64,000 nt of DNA from Opitutaceae bacterium (GTDB taxonomy: Bacteria; Verrucomicrobiota; Verrucomicrobiia; Opitutales; Opitutaceae), in assembly GCA_030648295.1 (NCBI GenBank), contig JAUSID010000140.1, forward strand, positions 1-64,000, given 5' to 3'. The translations under genes were made by a program, and so were the position numbers. Position 1 is the first letter of the stretch; every line of letters begins with the position of its first letter. This document shows positions 38,333 through 47,817 of this stretch, piece after piece. Below the pieces are notes generated by a model. That model worked only from the letters and a program-made list of their open reading frames with translations, was not told the DNA's origin and did not search any database.

Positions 38333-38480
38333 GCGAAGGAGAGTGCCGGTTGGACCGCGATTGGCGTCGACCGTGCCGTGCCGCCGCGTAACCCGTTCGC
38401 CGTCGGCGCGGTCGTCGCGGACTTCATGTCGCGTTTACCGGGCGCCGTTGTTTTCCCGATGCGCCGGACGGGGATCGGCG

Positions 38481-39788
38481 TCAGCCAAACAGCTGGCGGC
38501 CAAGCCGGCGGGCAAGCGCGTGCTGCGCCGCCGGCAGCGCGGTTGGAAACGGCCACCGCAGGCTGTTGCCCAGGGTGGCGATCAGCGGCTGCACCGCCGT
38601 GAGCAGCCGGCGTAGTTCCTCCGCGGAGACGTGCAGCAAATTGTCGTGCACGCTATGATGCTGCCAGCGGCCGCCGGAGGAATTGGTCCGCATGAACCAC
38701 AACGAAGGCACCCCGGCACGGTTGAAGGCGAAGTGGTCCGAGAACGGCGTGATCTCCGGCTGGACCACGGCATCGAGCCCGCGCGCGGCAAGCCGGGCGA
38801 CGGTGAACCGCTGGAGCTTCGGGGAACCGGCGACGGATATCATCCAGTGCCCAAGTGGCGAGGAGACACTGTCGAAATTGATCACGAGCCCGGCGGTGGC
38901 GGGGGTGACGCGATGCCGGCGCACGTAAGCGGCCGAGCCAACGGAAAGCTGCTCCTCCGCACCGAATGAAATCAACCGCACCGTGCGCTCGAGCCGCCGT
39001 TTCGAGAGCGCACGCGCCAGCGCCAGCAGCGCGACCACGCCCGACGCGTTGTCGTCGGCGCCCACATTGCCGCACTGGGTGTCGTGGTGCGCGGTGAGCA
39101 CGATGGCGGGAGCTGCGGGCTGCCGGCCGCGCCACTCGGCGATGACATTCCGCGACTCGCCGGCCGGTTGATCGAGTGCCACCCGGACGCGCAGTTCGCG
39201 GACGCCATCGCGCCGCCACCGCCACGCGTCGGTATAGGGGACGGTGACCGTCGGCGGCATGCCGTACCGGCGGACCCAATACGGGTACACGCCGTCGTTT
39301 TTCGTCCAGCCAAAGGGCAGCCGCTCGTCGACATGGACCACGGCGAGCGGTTGGGCGGCGACCAGCCGCCGGTGCAATGCGACCTCGGTTGGCAGCGAAC
39401 CGAAAACCGCCACGATGCAATCGCGCCACGCGCCCGGTTTGATTCGCCGCCCCGCCTCGGGCAGCTCGACCCAGACCAGCTTGCCGGTGACCGCGCGGCC
39501 GCCGGGCGTGGCGGGCGCGCCGACGAGTGATGTGGCCTCCAGCGCATGCCAGCCGTTGGCCGTGCGTTCGTGCACCTCGGTCGTAGCCGAGCGGCGATGG
39601 GCGCATGGAAACGGCTCGATCGACACGTCGAGCCCGGCCGACTCGAACTGGCCGGCGATGAAGGCCGCGGCCCGATGTTCAGCCGCGGTTCCCGCCCGTC
39701 GTTCGCCGATTGTCTCACAGAGCATTCGCCAGTCGGGCCAGAGGTTCTCCGGGGCAAAGGCGTTTTCGGGCGTGCGCGCAGCAATCAT
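38481..39788 (-). CDS. M28-family metallopeptidase
   Basis: A 435-residue M28 peptidase, starting at the ATG at 39788. Zinc-binding residues are visible: H235 and D245 in TAHHDTQCGNVGADDNASG, E278/E279 in GAEE and the later H in QHHSVHD. A region of about 110 residues between positions 90 and 200 probably holds a PA-like insert. It likely removes N-terminal amino acids from peptides. A conventional signal peptide is not seen, so its location is uncertain. Confidence 0.9.
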   Translation of the reverse strand: MIAARTPENAFAPENLWPDWRMLCETIGERRAGTAAEHRAAAFIAGQFESAGLDVSIEPFPCAHRRSATTEVHERTANGWHALEATSLVGAPATPGGRAVTGKLVWVELPEAGRRIKPGAWRDCIVAVFGSLPTEVALHRRLVAAQPLAVVHVDERLPFGWTKNDGVYPYWVRRYGMPPTVTVPYTDAWRWRRDGVRELRVRVALDQPAGESRNVIAEWRGRQPAAPAIVLTAHHDTQCGNVGADDNASGVVALLALARALSKRRLERTVRLISFGAEEQLSVGSAAYVRRHRVTPATAGLVINFDSVSSPLGHWMISVAGSPKLQRFTVARLAARGLDAVVQPEITPFSDHFAFNRAGVPSLWFMRTNSSGGRWQHHSVHDNLLHVSAEELRRLLTAVQPLIATLGNSLRWPFPTALPAAQHALARRLGRQLFG

Positions 39789-39870
39789 GCTGTCACCGCA
39801 TGTGCCCGTCGGCGCCGGCCGGCGCAATACGGAAAGTGCAGAAGCAATCGAACGCTACGGCTGATTTCTT

Positions 39871-40332
39871 CTAATTGGGAAGCCATGCGGTGGGGTTGGT
39901 CGCGGTGACCAGCGCGAAGGCGCATGCCGCGCCGTGCGCGGTGATGTGATCCTGAAAATCGCGCGTGCTCTTGCGACAATGTTCTTTGTTGCCCTTCGCC
40001 TGACGAAGCCACTCGCACGCCAAGCTGACCGCGAGCCGCCGACACATGCCCAGGATGTGAGCTGCGCGCTTCGACCTCGGCCTGTACCGCCCCTCTTTTT
40101 CTTCCAGCAGGAGGCGCACCCAGGCCGCATCCCGATTTGATCCCGGCGGAAATGGCACGCGAGCGTTCACCGGATCCGCGCCGCGGCGAACGCCGGTCGT
40201 TTTCGCAACGAACAGATTCACGGAACTGCGAACCTCTCTCTCCCGCTGTTCGGCGCCAACAAGCGCGAACGCCTCGGGATTGTCCGTGGGAGCGACGCGG
40301 TCACGATGTGGAGCGGCACAGCGGTCAGGCAA
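39871..40332 (-). pseudogene. Possible transposase remnant
   Basis: The ORF (153 codons) contains segments that look like C-terminal pieces of ISAs1-type transposases (CRRLAVSLACEWLRQAK and KSTRDFQDHITAHG), while the N-terminal half matches no family that I can name. No inverted terminal repeats are visible. It is best read as a degraded insertion sequence next to the polysaccharide locus, with low confidence. Confidence 0.35.
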
Positions 40333-40380
40333 CCGACCTCGCTGTTCGAGTCCATCATTGGAGGGAGGAGGACGGTTCGA

Positions 40381-42309
40381 TCATTCTCGCGGCAACGGCC
40401 GCGGGCCGTACATCGGAACCCGCGCGCCCAGTTCGTAGGCCCCCAAGTCGGGCGCCGCACCGGTGAAATCATCGTTGAGGCCGGGCAGGCGTTGCCCCCG
40501 ATCAACGGCGACCGCGCCGGCGCGCAGCCGCAGGTCGGGAACGGGCCAGGCGGGAAACTCCGGCGCGGGAATCTTCACGGCGGCGGCAAACACGTCCAAG
40601 CCCACGGACAGCGAATGTTTCTCAGTGGTCGCCGCGCGAAAGGCATCGAAACCTTCGATCAACTGCTCGCCGACCTTGCACGCGAAGGGGCCGCCGATCC
40701 AGCCGATGCCGTTGTAGTCGGAGACGGTCCCGGCCCGGTCAACGCGAAAAGATCCCGCGACGGGTTCGCGTCGACCGACGCCGACCGCCGCGCCGATCAG
40801 CAGGTTGTTGCGGAAATCGCCGTGGGAACTGGCGTACGACCAACGCAGGGCGGCGCCGGACTTGACCGCGGTGTTGTGCAGCATCACGGCGCCCGAGGCG
40901 GCGCGGTTGGAGCCGAGGGGGTTTTGATCCACCGTGTTGTAGATTACATTGCGCAGGACATAGAGCGGGCCGCCGAAACCGGGTCCCGCGGAGATGCCGC
41001 GAAAACAGTTGGTGATGCGGTTGCGCAGCGCCCGGCAGTTGCTCCCATAGTAGTCGAACTCGATGCCGTCATCGAGACCCGCCTCGATGTCGTTGTTGTA
41101 AATGTCGATGCAGTGCTGGTCGATCGCGAAGCTGTCTTCCATCGTCGAAATGCAGTCACGGAAACCGGCGACGCGGTTGTGGCAAATCACATTGCCCGGG
41201 CCGGTGATCTCGATCCCTTCGCCCATGTTGCGACCGACCACGCCCATCGCCGGGCTCGCCCACGGCGTGATGCCGACGACGATGTTGTCGGCGATGACGC
41301 AGTTCACGCACTTCGGCCGCGGCAGCGTGCCGGCATTGCTCCGCGAGGGATACGGCGAAAGCCGCGCGGCGGCGGTTGGCTGCCACGTGGCGAACGCGGT
41401 ATCGGCTGAAACCGTGATGCCCCAGAGTCCGTAGACGCGGCAGCGCTGGATCGCGCAGTCCGCCGCGTTCCACAGCGTCACCGGGCCGAGCGAGACGAGG
41501 CCGGTCAATTGCACGTGCCGGCGGTCTTGCAGGGAAATACCCTCGAAGATCGCTTCGCCTTCGCGCGATCGTTTGGTGTCGGAGGCCCAGTTGAAGCCGG
41601 GCGCCGCCGGTTCGTTCCCGGCATGGTGGATGGCGTCGCCGTAGGCGTTGCGAATGACGATCGGTTTGCCGGGCGCACCGTCGCAGGGCACCGCGAGGAA
41701 CCCGTAGTTGCCGGGACGCAGCTCGACGATGTCGCCCGGTCGCGCACCAGCGAGAACCTCTCGGAACGTCTTCGGGTCGGCGGTCTTCACCGGCGCGCCC
41801 GGCATCGGGCGCGTTTCCGGGCGCGTCGTGGCACGCACGGTGCGCTCGGCTTCGCCGCCGTCGGGATCGCGCAGGTGCAGCTTGATCTCGTAGGCCGTGC
41901 CGGGCGTGAGGTCGAAGAGAGTGCCGGCGTGCTTGTTCGTCCAGGACCAGCTTGGGTGAGTGCGGCCTGGCTGCTCGAAGTGCCAGGATTGACCTGGCAC
42001 GCGGCGCAACGGCGGGCCGTCGCGCCAGGCTGGCTCGCCCGCCGAGCGGAACTGCACCGTCACCACGCCGTCGAGGTTGTCGTCGCCTTCGATTGCCCAT
42101 TCGACGGCAAGGTGCAGGAGAGTCGGATATGGCGTCGAGACGGCGCCCGGCATGGTGTCGTTGCGGCCGGAGAGCTGGCGAATGGAATACTGGTATTGGT
42201 CGCCACTGCGATGTTCAACTCTTTCGCCGGGCCGGGCGGCTTCGCTTCGCAGCGAAAACGCCGCGACGAGCGCGAGGCTCCCAACCGCCCAGTGCAGTTT
42301 CGTTTTCAT
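40381..42309 (-). CDS. Secreted right-handed beta-helix protein 1 (chondroitinase B-like)
   Basis: The ATG at 42309 gives 642 residues with a signal peptide. After a leader (ARPGERVEHRSGD...) and an Fn3-like region (about 60-165), a parallel beta-helix follows, starting KTFREVLAGARPGDIVELRPGNYG and then many turns of the IADNIVVG and IDIYNNDIE type. This fold is used by chondroitinase B and other lyases. No catalytic residues are certain. The start codon overlaps the stop of the chimeric ORF just upstream. The leader is shared with the GH28 gene. Confidence 0.85.
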   Translation of the reverse strand: MKTKLHWAVGSLALVAAFSLRSEAARPGERVEHRSGDQYQYSIRQLSGRNDTMPGAVSTPYPTLLHLAVEWAIEGDDNLDGVVTVQFRSAGEPAWRDGPPLRRVPGQSWHFEQPGRTHPSWSWTNKHAGTLFDLTPGTAYEIKLHLRDPDGGEAERTVRATTRPETRPMPGAPVKTADPKTFREVLAGARPGDIVELRPGNYGFLAVPCDGAPGKPIVIRNAYGDAIHHAGNEPAAPGFNWASDTKRSREGEAIFEGISLQDRRHVQLTGLVSLGPVTLWNAADCAIQRCRVYGLWGITVSADTAFATWQPTAAARLSPYPSRSNAGTLPRPKCVNCVIADNIVVGITPWASPAMGVVGRNMGEGIEITGPGNVICHNRVAGFRDCISTMEDSFAIDQHCIDIYNNDIEAGLDDGIEFDYYGSNCRALRNRITNCFRGISAGPGFGGPLYVLRNVIYNTVDQNPLGSNRAASGAVMLHNTAVKSGAALRWSYASSHGDFRNNLLIGAAVGVGRREPVAGSFRVDRAGTVSDYNGIGWIGGPFACKVGEQLIEGFDAFRAATTEKHSLSVGLDVFAAAVKIPAPEFPAWPVPDLRLRAGAVAVDRGQRLPGLNDDFTGAAPDLGAYELGARVPMYGPRPLPRE

Positions 42310-42797
42310 AGGCTTTCGGCCGCCCGTTTGCGGAGCCACCACTCGATGCCGGGCGGAATGTCACCGGCCGCGGCGTACGGGCCGGCGACGGCCGGCTGGT
42401 CCGGGCGGCTGCGGAAATCATAGGTAGCCGGATTGCGAAAAACGGGCGCGGTGGTGATTGCGTTCGTGCCGGCGGGGGCGTCGCCATTGGCGAAGAGATT
42501 GTATTCGTACGTCTGGCCGCCGCGATCGGAGCGTCCGCCCGACCAAAGCTTCACCAGGCTGCTGGCCGAATCGGCGGCCCCTTCGATGGCCCCAAGTTGC
42601 AGCCTGCTGCCGCCCAACACGGAGATCAGGAACCTCGGCAACAGCGGAAAGATCATCTCGCTGGCCACGTCGTTCAGCAGGCTGGCCCAGCCGAGCAGTT
42701 TTACGTTCGTCGGCAGGCGGCGTGACGTGGTGTGGTCGTTCACGGCAAAATGGCTGTTGCCCGCGCGTCGAGCAGAGGTTAGGTGCCGATCCGTCAC
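42306..42797 (-). pseudogene. Chimera: truncated MFS transporter start fused to beta-helix gene end
   Basis: The 163-codon ORF begins with an MFS-type start (KLLGWASLLNDVASEMIFPLLP, through LWSGGRSDR, 42797-42528) and then switches to the end of beta-helix protein 2 (YEYNLFAN and the segment TNAITTAPVFRNPATYD, to AAESL). That second part is a near copy of about 200 bases at 44388-44600, with an internal deletion. The MFS gene is cut off after about two membrane helices. The junction with the following gene makes a TGA within ATGA. It is probably non-functional. Confidence 0.85.
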
Positions 42798-44302
42798 TGC
42801 CGCTTGGCCGCAGTGACTTGCACGTCGTCCAGGGTGATTCCCTTGACGTGCTGGATTTCGGGCCCTTGCTCACTACTGATTTGAATGTTCTTCAAAATGA
42901 CGTTTTCGATCGGACGTTCGGGAAGTCCCCGAATCTCAATCGACTTGGTACTGCCCTCGCACACCACGTTCTCGAAGCGGATATTTCTGAATGTAGGAGG
43001 CGTGGTGGTCAGGGACTCGACTTCGGGCCACGGTTTCCCCAGGCCGAAGGCGGTGGTTATGCTGATCACCGGAACGCTTCTGATGGACTTCGCCTTCAGG
43101 TTCTTAATCCAGACGTCCTCGATGACGCCGCCGCGCCCCGGTTTCGACTTGATATTGATCACCCCGCTCGAACGATCGAACTGGCAATCGTGGATGTATA
43201 CGTTCCTGACGCCTCCCGACATCTCGCTGCCGATGGCGATGCGTCCGCAGCCGCCAGCGGAGCCGGAAAACCGGCAATGCCGGACAACGATGTTTTCACT
43301 CGGTTTGTTCACCCGCCAACCGTCTTCATCCTGCCCGGACTTGATCGCAATCGCGTCGTCATGGGTTGAAAATCGACAGTGCTCGATCAACACGTTCCGA
43401 GATGAATTGGGATTGATTCCGTCGGCGTTGGGACCATCGCCGTAGGTCAAGACATCAAGGTCTCGTGCAATGAACGAGTCCGCATACACAACGTTGACGG
43501 TCCATGACGGTGGCCGATCGAGCGTGAATCCTTCCAGTAGAACGTTGCGGCAGTGAACCAGCTCTATGATCGACGGCCGAATAGCGGATTCTTCGGTATC
43601 GAGGATGCGTTTTTCGACGGGCATATTCTCACCGGCCGCCTTCCTCAGGAAGTCGTAACCGTTTTGTTCCACTGCGCTGCCCTTTGTCCAATGCCAGGTC
43701 ATGAATTTCGCCCCCTGGCCATTAAGCAGCCCCTTTCCCGTCACGGCGATATTGCTGCACTCTAGCGCATAAATTTGCGATGAATGGCCGTAGAACTCGA
43801 TCCCTCTCCGCCGGAGCACCGGCGGGAGGTAGTCGGCTACGTCCTGGCTGAACCTGATTTCCGCGCCGTTGGCCAGGTGCAGATTGACGTTGCTTTTCAA
43901 CCGGATGGGGCCCGTCAGCCAGGTGCCGGCGGGAACGATCACCCGACCGCCGCCGGCTGCTGCACAGGCGTCGATAGCCGCCGCAAAGGCGGCGGTGTTT
44001 TTCACAGTGGGATCGGCTGACGCCCCATAGTCGAGAAGATTGAAATCCCTCTCGGGAAAGGATGGCCGCTGCAATTGGGGCATCGGAAAAGGCGCGTGTA
44101 TCGGCTCTATCGGCGGCAGTCCGCTGTCACCACTGGCGCCCGGCACAGTGTCGTTTCGGCCGGAGAGCTGGCGAACGGAATACTGGTAATGGTCGCCGCT
44201 GCGATGTTCGACTTTTTCGCCGGGCCGGGCGGGTTCGCCGCGCAGCGCGACTGCCGCGACGAGCGCGAGGCTCCCGGTCGCCCGTTGAATTATCGTTTTC
44301 AT
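42794..44302 (-). CDS. GH28-like polygalacturonase with altered signature motifs
   Basis: A 502-residue GH28 protein from the ATG at 44302, with a signal peptide and the same leader as beta-helix protein 1 (about 55 residues). The catalytic region has N292-A-D294-G and the D315-D316 pair, as expected in pectin hydrolases. The G-H-G motif is replaced by G351-C352-G353 and the R-I-K motif by N383-I384-K385, so two of the four family signatures differ. A changed substrate, perhaps a sulfated or modified uronan, is possible. Its stop overlaps the chimera start. Confidence 0.85.
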   Translation of the reverse strand: MKTIIQRATGSLALVAAVALRGEPARPGEKVEHRSGDHYQYSVRQLSGRNDTVPGASGDSGLPPIEPIHAPFPMPQLQRPSFPERDFNLLDYGASADPTVKNTAAFAAAIDACAAAGGGRVIVPAGTWLTGPIRLKSNVNLHLANGAEIRFSQDVADYLPPVLRRRGIEFYGHSSQIYALECSNIAVTGKGLLNGQGAKFMTWHWTKGSAVEQNGYDFLRKAAGENMPVEKRILDTEESAIRPSIIELVHCRNVLLEGFTLDRPPSWTVNVVYADSFIARDLDVLTYGDGPNADGINPNSSRNVLIEHCRFSTHDDAIAIKSGQDEDGWRVNKPSENIVVRHCRFSGSAGGCGRIAIGSEMSGGVRNVYIHDCQFDRSSGVINIKSKPGRGGVIEDVWIKNLKAKSIRSVPVISITTAFGLGKPWPEVESLTTTPPTFRNIRFENVVCEGSTKSIEIRGLPERPIENVILKNIQISSEQGPEIQHVKGITLDDVQVTAAKRQ

Positions 44303-44387
44303 CGTGTGCGATGGGTGTGTCATTGGCTCATTCGTTCGGTCATTAACCGGAAACTGGATCTTCAGCGGGGGGATGAGCGGCTTCGGT

Positions 44388-46304
44388 TCATCTCGATAGG
44401 CTTTCGGCCGCCCGTTTGCGGAGCCACCACTCGATACCGGGCGGAATGTCGCCGGACGCGACGTACGGGCCGGCGACGGCAGGCTGGTCCGGGCGGCTGC
44501 GGAAATCATAGGTAGCCGGATTGCGAAAAACGGGCGCGGTGGTGATTGCGTTTGTTCCGGCGGGGGCGTTGCCATTGGCGAAGAACTGGTTTTGGTCGAT
44601 GACAAACATGCCGGCGCGCGCAAAGGCCTCCAAAGAAGGTGTCAGCGTCGTACCGTTTTCGACAAAGATGTTGTGGCGGATGTATCCCGTGCTGGGGCGG
44701 TCGGCGAAACTTCCTTCGGGCGAGTTCTTCAACTCGTCGAAGGCGGTTTTCAGCTTGTAGAAGAGGTTGTGCTCGATCCGCACATTGGCCAAGGGCGAGC
44801 CGAAGCGGATGGCCGGTCCCTGCCGGTGGCCGGCAAAGATGTTGCCGCGGATCGTGATGTTCGTCAGCCGGCAGGCGCCCTTGCCGAGGTAAATCGCCGC
44901 GCCCGACGTGAGGTTGGCGAAGAGGTTGTACTCGTATGCCTGGCCGCCGCAACGACAGTCGCCGCTCGCGTCGGCTTGGTCGCGGCCCACTTCGAGCATG
45001 AAGACCGACCCGGCATGCCAGCGGTTGTCCCCCTGGCCCTCGATATAATTGAAACGCACCTTGATGTTGGCGCTGTTCCGCGCGTTGAGCACCGAGACGA
45101 TCGCGGCCGGTCCGGCCCACGGTCCGCCGTGGTGGAGGATGTCGTTGTGTTCGAAGACATGATTGTCGCCGTGTACCTGAAACACCTCGCGCGCGGGCCG
45201 GAGAAAGAGGTTGTTGCGCACGAGCCAGTCGGAACGATCCGAATAGCGCGGCGTCACCTGGCCGTTCTCGCGATCGAAGATTTGGGTGCCGTCGAGGAGG
45301 ATATGCATCCAGCCGTCGCGGCAGAAGTTGTCCTCGAAAGTCACATGGCGCTGCACGACGCGCTCCGCTTCGCGGTCGTACTTGCGCCGATGCGATTCGA
45401 AGATCTTGGTGAACATCCGGAACTCGCACCCGCGGAGCGCGGCGTAATGCAGGTCGCCGTCGAACAGTCCGCGGCCCTCACCGTCGAGGAGCAGGAGCTC
45501 GCCGTTCGGTTCCGGCCCGCCATACCACGACTCGAAGACGCAGGTGTTGGGGTCCTGGTCGCCGCGCGGCCGCACAAACAGCGTTTCGGTTTCCTGGTTG
45601 TAGGTGCGGTGCCCGGGCTCGGTGAGTGCATCGAGAGTGTCGGCCCAGAGAAGCGGCTGGTCGTCTTGCAGGAGCATGTAGGGGGCGACGGTGAAGAGAG
45701 TCGTCAGGGGAGTGGCGTCGTCGGGCGTTCGCGGCACATCCTTGACGCTCCACGGCCAGAGGTTGGCGTGCGTCCATTCGAGGCGTACGAAGCCCGGTTT
45801 GGTCTGCCAGATCCCCGGACGGCCGGTCACGCGCGTCCAAGGTGTCGCGATCCGCTGCGCGTCGTCGAAGACCACGCGTTCGTACCACGCGCCGCTCTTG
45901 CGTTGCACCGCTCCGGGCGCATGGGGTTCGGCCGGCATGGCTGAGAGCAGCGCGAAATCCTCGGGAGTGCCGCGCAGATTCAGCCGCCATTTCGTGACCG
46001 GCAGCTCATTGCGGTAGACACCGGCGCGCAAGTAGATCTTGTCGGAACGCAGGCCCTGTCTGACGCGGCCATCGACGACGGCGAGCGCGGGCGACAGGGT
46101 GCGGAACGGCGTGGCGAGCGCGCCGTCGTTGTGGTCGTTGCCCCTCGCGGGATCGACGTAAAAGGCGCGCGAACCATGCGGAGGCGGGCCGGCACTGTCG
46201 GTTGGCAGGGTAGTCGCCGCCGGAACGGAAAGCCCTGCGGCGATCAGTGCCAAGCCGGTGGAAAACACCCGAGGCGAGTGGAAGCTGGATGGGTGGCCGT
46301 TCAT
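44388..46304 (-). CDS. Secreted beta-helix protein 2 (DUF1565-like)
   Basis: A 638-residue secreted protein starting MNGHPSSFHSPRV, with a signal peptide and then SRAFYVDPARGNDHNDGALATPFRTLSPALAVV, an opening seen in DUF1565/parallel beta-helix proteins. The middle contains many beta-helix turns (NNLFLRPAREVFQVHGDN). The last about 70 residues are duplicated in the chimera at 42306. The start codon overlaps a decayed glycosidase end, in the same way that the sulfatase gene at 47817 overlaps an intact one. Confidence 0.85.
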   Translation of the reverse strand: MNGHPSSFHSPRVFSTGLALIAAGLSVPAATTLPTDSAGPPPHGSRAFYVDPARGNDHNDGALATPFRTLSPALAVVDGRVRQGLRSDKIYLRAGVYRNELPVTKWRLNLRGTPEDFALLSAMPAEPHAPGAVQRKSGAWYERVVFDDAQRIATPWTRVTGRPGIWQTKPGFVRLEWTHANLWPWSVKDVPRTPDDATPLTTLFTVAPYMLLQDDQPLLWADTLDALTEPGHRTYNQETETLFVRPRGDQDPNTCVFESWYGGPEPNGELLLLDGEGRGLFDGDLHYAALRGCEFRMFTKIFESHRRKYDREAERVVQRHVTFEDNFCRDGWMHILLDGTQIFDRENGQVTPRYSDRSDWLVRNNLFLRPAREVFQVHGDNHVFEHNDILHHGGPWAGPAAIVSVLNARNSANIKVRFNYIEGQGDNRWHAGSVFMLEVGRDQADASGDCRCGGQAYEYNLFANLTSGAAIYLGKGACRLTNITIRGNIFAGHRQGPAIRFGSPLANVRIEHNLFYKLKTAFDELKNSPEGSFADRPSTGYIRHNIFVENGTTLTPSLEAFARAGMFVIDQNQFFANGNAPAGTNAITTAPVFRNPATYDFRSRPDQPAVAGPYVASGDIPPGIEWWLRKRAAESLSR

Positions 46305-46400
46305 CTTTCGAGATGCAGCACTCAATCGTCTGCCTCGGGCGCGTTGAAACTCACGCGCTGTCCGCCCGTGGCGTCGGTCGCTGACCAACTCCCAGTGATC
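46305..46400 (-). pseudogene. Remnant of DUF5060/DUF4038 glycosidase 3' end
   Basis: In one minus-strand frame the sequence reads ATGGQRVSFNAPEADD-stop-VLHLER-stop. It is similar to the last 20 residues of the glycosidase at 47814-49607, except that the Trp codon has become TGA. The remnant's final stop overlaps the start codon of the beta-helix 2 gene in an ATGA, as in the intact gene pair. Confidence 0.8.
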
Positions 46401-46413
46401 AGGACGGCGCAGT

Positions 46414-47817
46414 TCACGGCAGTTTCGCGTAGCCGCTTCCGGGCGTCGCGGTTTGCTTCACGGGGTACGCGGGGTTGTCCGTGCGCTCATATTGCATCAA
46501 CGCGGCGGCGCGTTGTGTTTCCTCGGGATGGGTGACGGACACGTCTTTCGTTTCTCCAACGTCAGTCTTCAAATCGTAGAGTTCGATGGCTTCCATCGGG
46601 CCGCGACGGATGGCTTTCCAATCGCCGTGGCGCACGGCTTGTGCGAATCCGCCCTCGTGGAATTCCCAGTAGAGATGCGGGTGCGCGCGCTGTTTACCGG
46701 CGTCGATCAGCGTGGGTAGAAACGAAATGCCGTCGGTGTCGGCGGGCGCCTTTTGCGCGGTGAGTTCGGCGAGCGTCGGCAGCAGATCCCAGAAGGCACA
46801 GACGTGGTCGCTGACGCCGGGCTTCACCTTGCCTGGCCAGCGCGCGATGAACGGCGCGCGAATGCCGCCTTCGTAGAGGTCGCGCTTGTAGCCGCGCAGC
46901 GCGCCGTGACTATTCAGCAGGCGGATGTAATCAGGCACGAGGTCGGTGCCGGCGTGGCCTTTCTTGAAGTAATACACCTCCGCGCCGTTGTCGCTGGTGA
47001 AGAACACGAGCGTGTTTTCATCGAGCGACAATTCCTTGAGCAGCGCGAGCAGCCGGCCCACGTCGCGGTCGAGCAAAGCGACCATCGCGGCGTAGTTCTG
47101 CACCGGCCGCGGCCACGGTTTGCCGGAGAAGGCGGAGGCATCGGGCACCTGGAGTTCGCCGTGCGGCAAGGTGACGGGCACATACGCGAAGAAGGGACGG
47201 GGGCGCTGTTCGCGGATGAATTTCAGCGCCTCGTCGAAGATGACGGTGTGCGAGTAGGTCTTGCCATTGAGCGGCGCCACCTCGGCGTTGCGACGCAGCA
47301 TCGTGGGATAGTAGTTGTGGGCGAGATTCTGGCAGAGGTAGCCGAAGAAAGTGTCGATGCCCTGCCGCGCCGGCTCGCCGCTGCTGCCCGGTCCGCCGAG
47401 CGACCATTTGCCAAAGGCGCCGGTCGCGTAACCCGCCTGCTTCAACATCGCGCCGAGTGTGAACGTGCCCGCTGGCAACGGCATCTGGCCCTCGGGTTGC
47501 GTGAACGTGTTCGCTCGCACGATGCCATGCCCGGTGTGCTTGCCCGTCATCAATGCGCACCGCGACGGCGCGCAAACCGTGCTACCCGAGTAGGCTTGGG
47601 TGAAGCGCAACCCCTCCGCCGCCATGCGGTCCAGGTTCGGCGTCGGAATCACTTTCCCGCCGTAGCAACCCAAGTCGCCGGTGCCGAGGTCATCCGCGAG
47701 GATGAAAACGATGTTGGGCGCGGCGGCGCGGCCGGCGGGGAGCGCGCCGAGAACCGCAAGAAGGAGGGCGAGGCGCAGATTCATCGGACGCGAAGGTCTA
47801 AATGGGTGGCCGTTCAT
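46414..47817 (-). CDS. Secreted sulfatase
   Basis: A 467-residue S1-family sulfatase. From the ATG at 47817 the signature is C82-A-P-S-R, following FILADDLGTGDLGCYG. The FGKWSLGG motif and TSDNGAE segment provide further metal and substrate residues. An alternative ATG at 47784 would give a cleaner signal peptide (MNLRLALLLAVLG). The first start overlaps the glycosidase stop and is used here. It probably removes sulfate from the polysaccharide that the adjacent glycosidases attack. Confidence 0.92.
   Translation of the reverse strand: MNGHPFRPSRPMNLRLALLLAVLGALPAGRAAAPNIVFILADDLGTGDLGCYGGKVIPTPNLDRMAAEGLRFTQAYSGSTVCAPSRCALMTGKHTGHGIVRANTFTQPEGQMPLPAGTFTLGAMLKQAGYATGAFGKWSLGGPGSSGEPARQGIDTFFGYLCQNLAHNYYPTMLRRNAEVAPLNGKTYSHTVIFDEALKFIREQRPRPFFAYVPVTLPHGELQVPDASAFSGKPWPRPVQNYAAMVALLDRDVGRLLALLKELSLDENTLVFFTSDNGAEVYYFKKGHAGTDLVPDYIRLLNSHGALRGYKRDLYEGGIRAPFIARWPGKVKPGVSDHVCAFWDLLPTLAELTAQKAPADTDGISFLPTLIDAGKQRAHPHLYWEFHEGGFAQAVRHGDWKAIRRGPMEAIELYDLKTDVGETKDVSVTHPEETQRAAALMQYERTDNPAYPVKQTATPGSGYAKLP

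Noticed and set aside
39934-41409. Plus-strand ORFs near the transposase remnant and beta-helix 1
   Set aside because: They lie antisense to beta-helix 1 and show no domain or signal.
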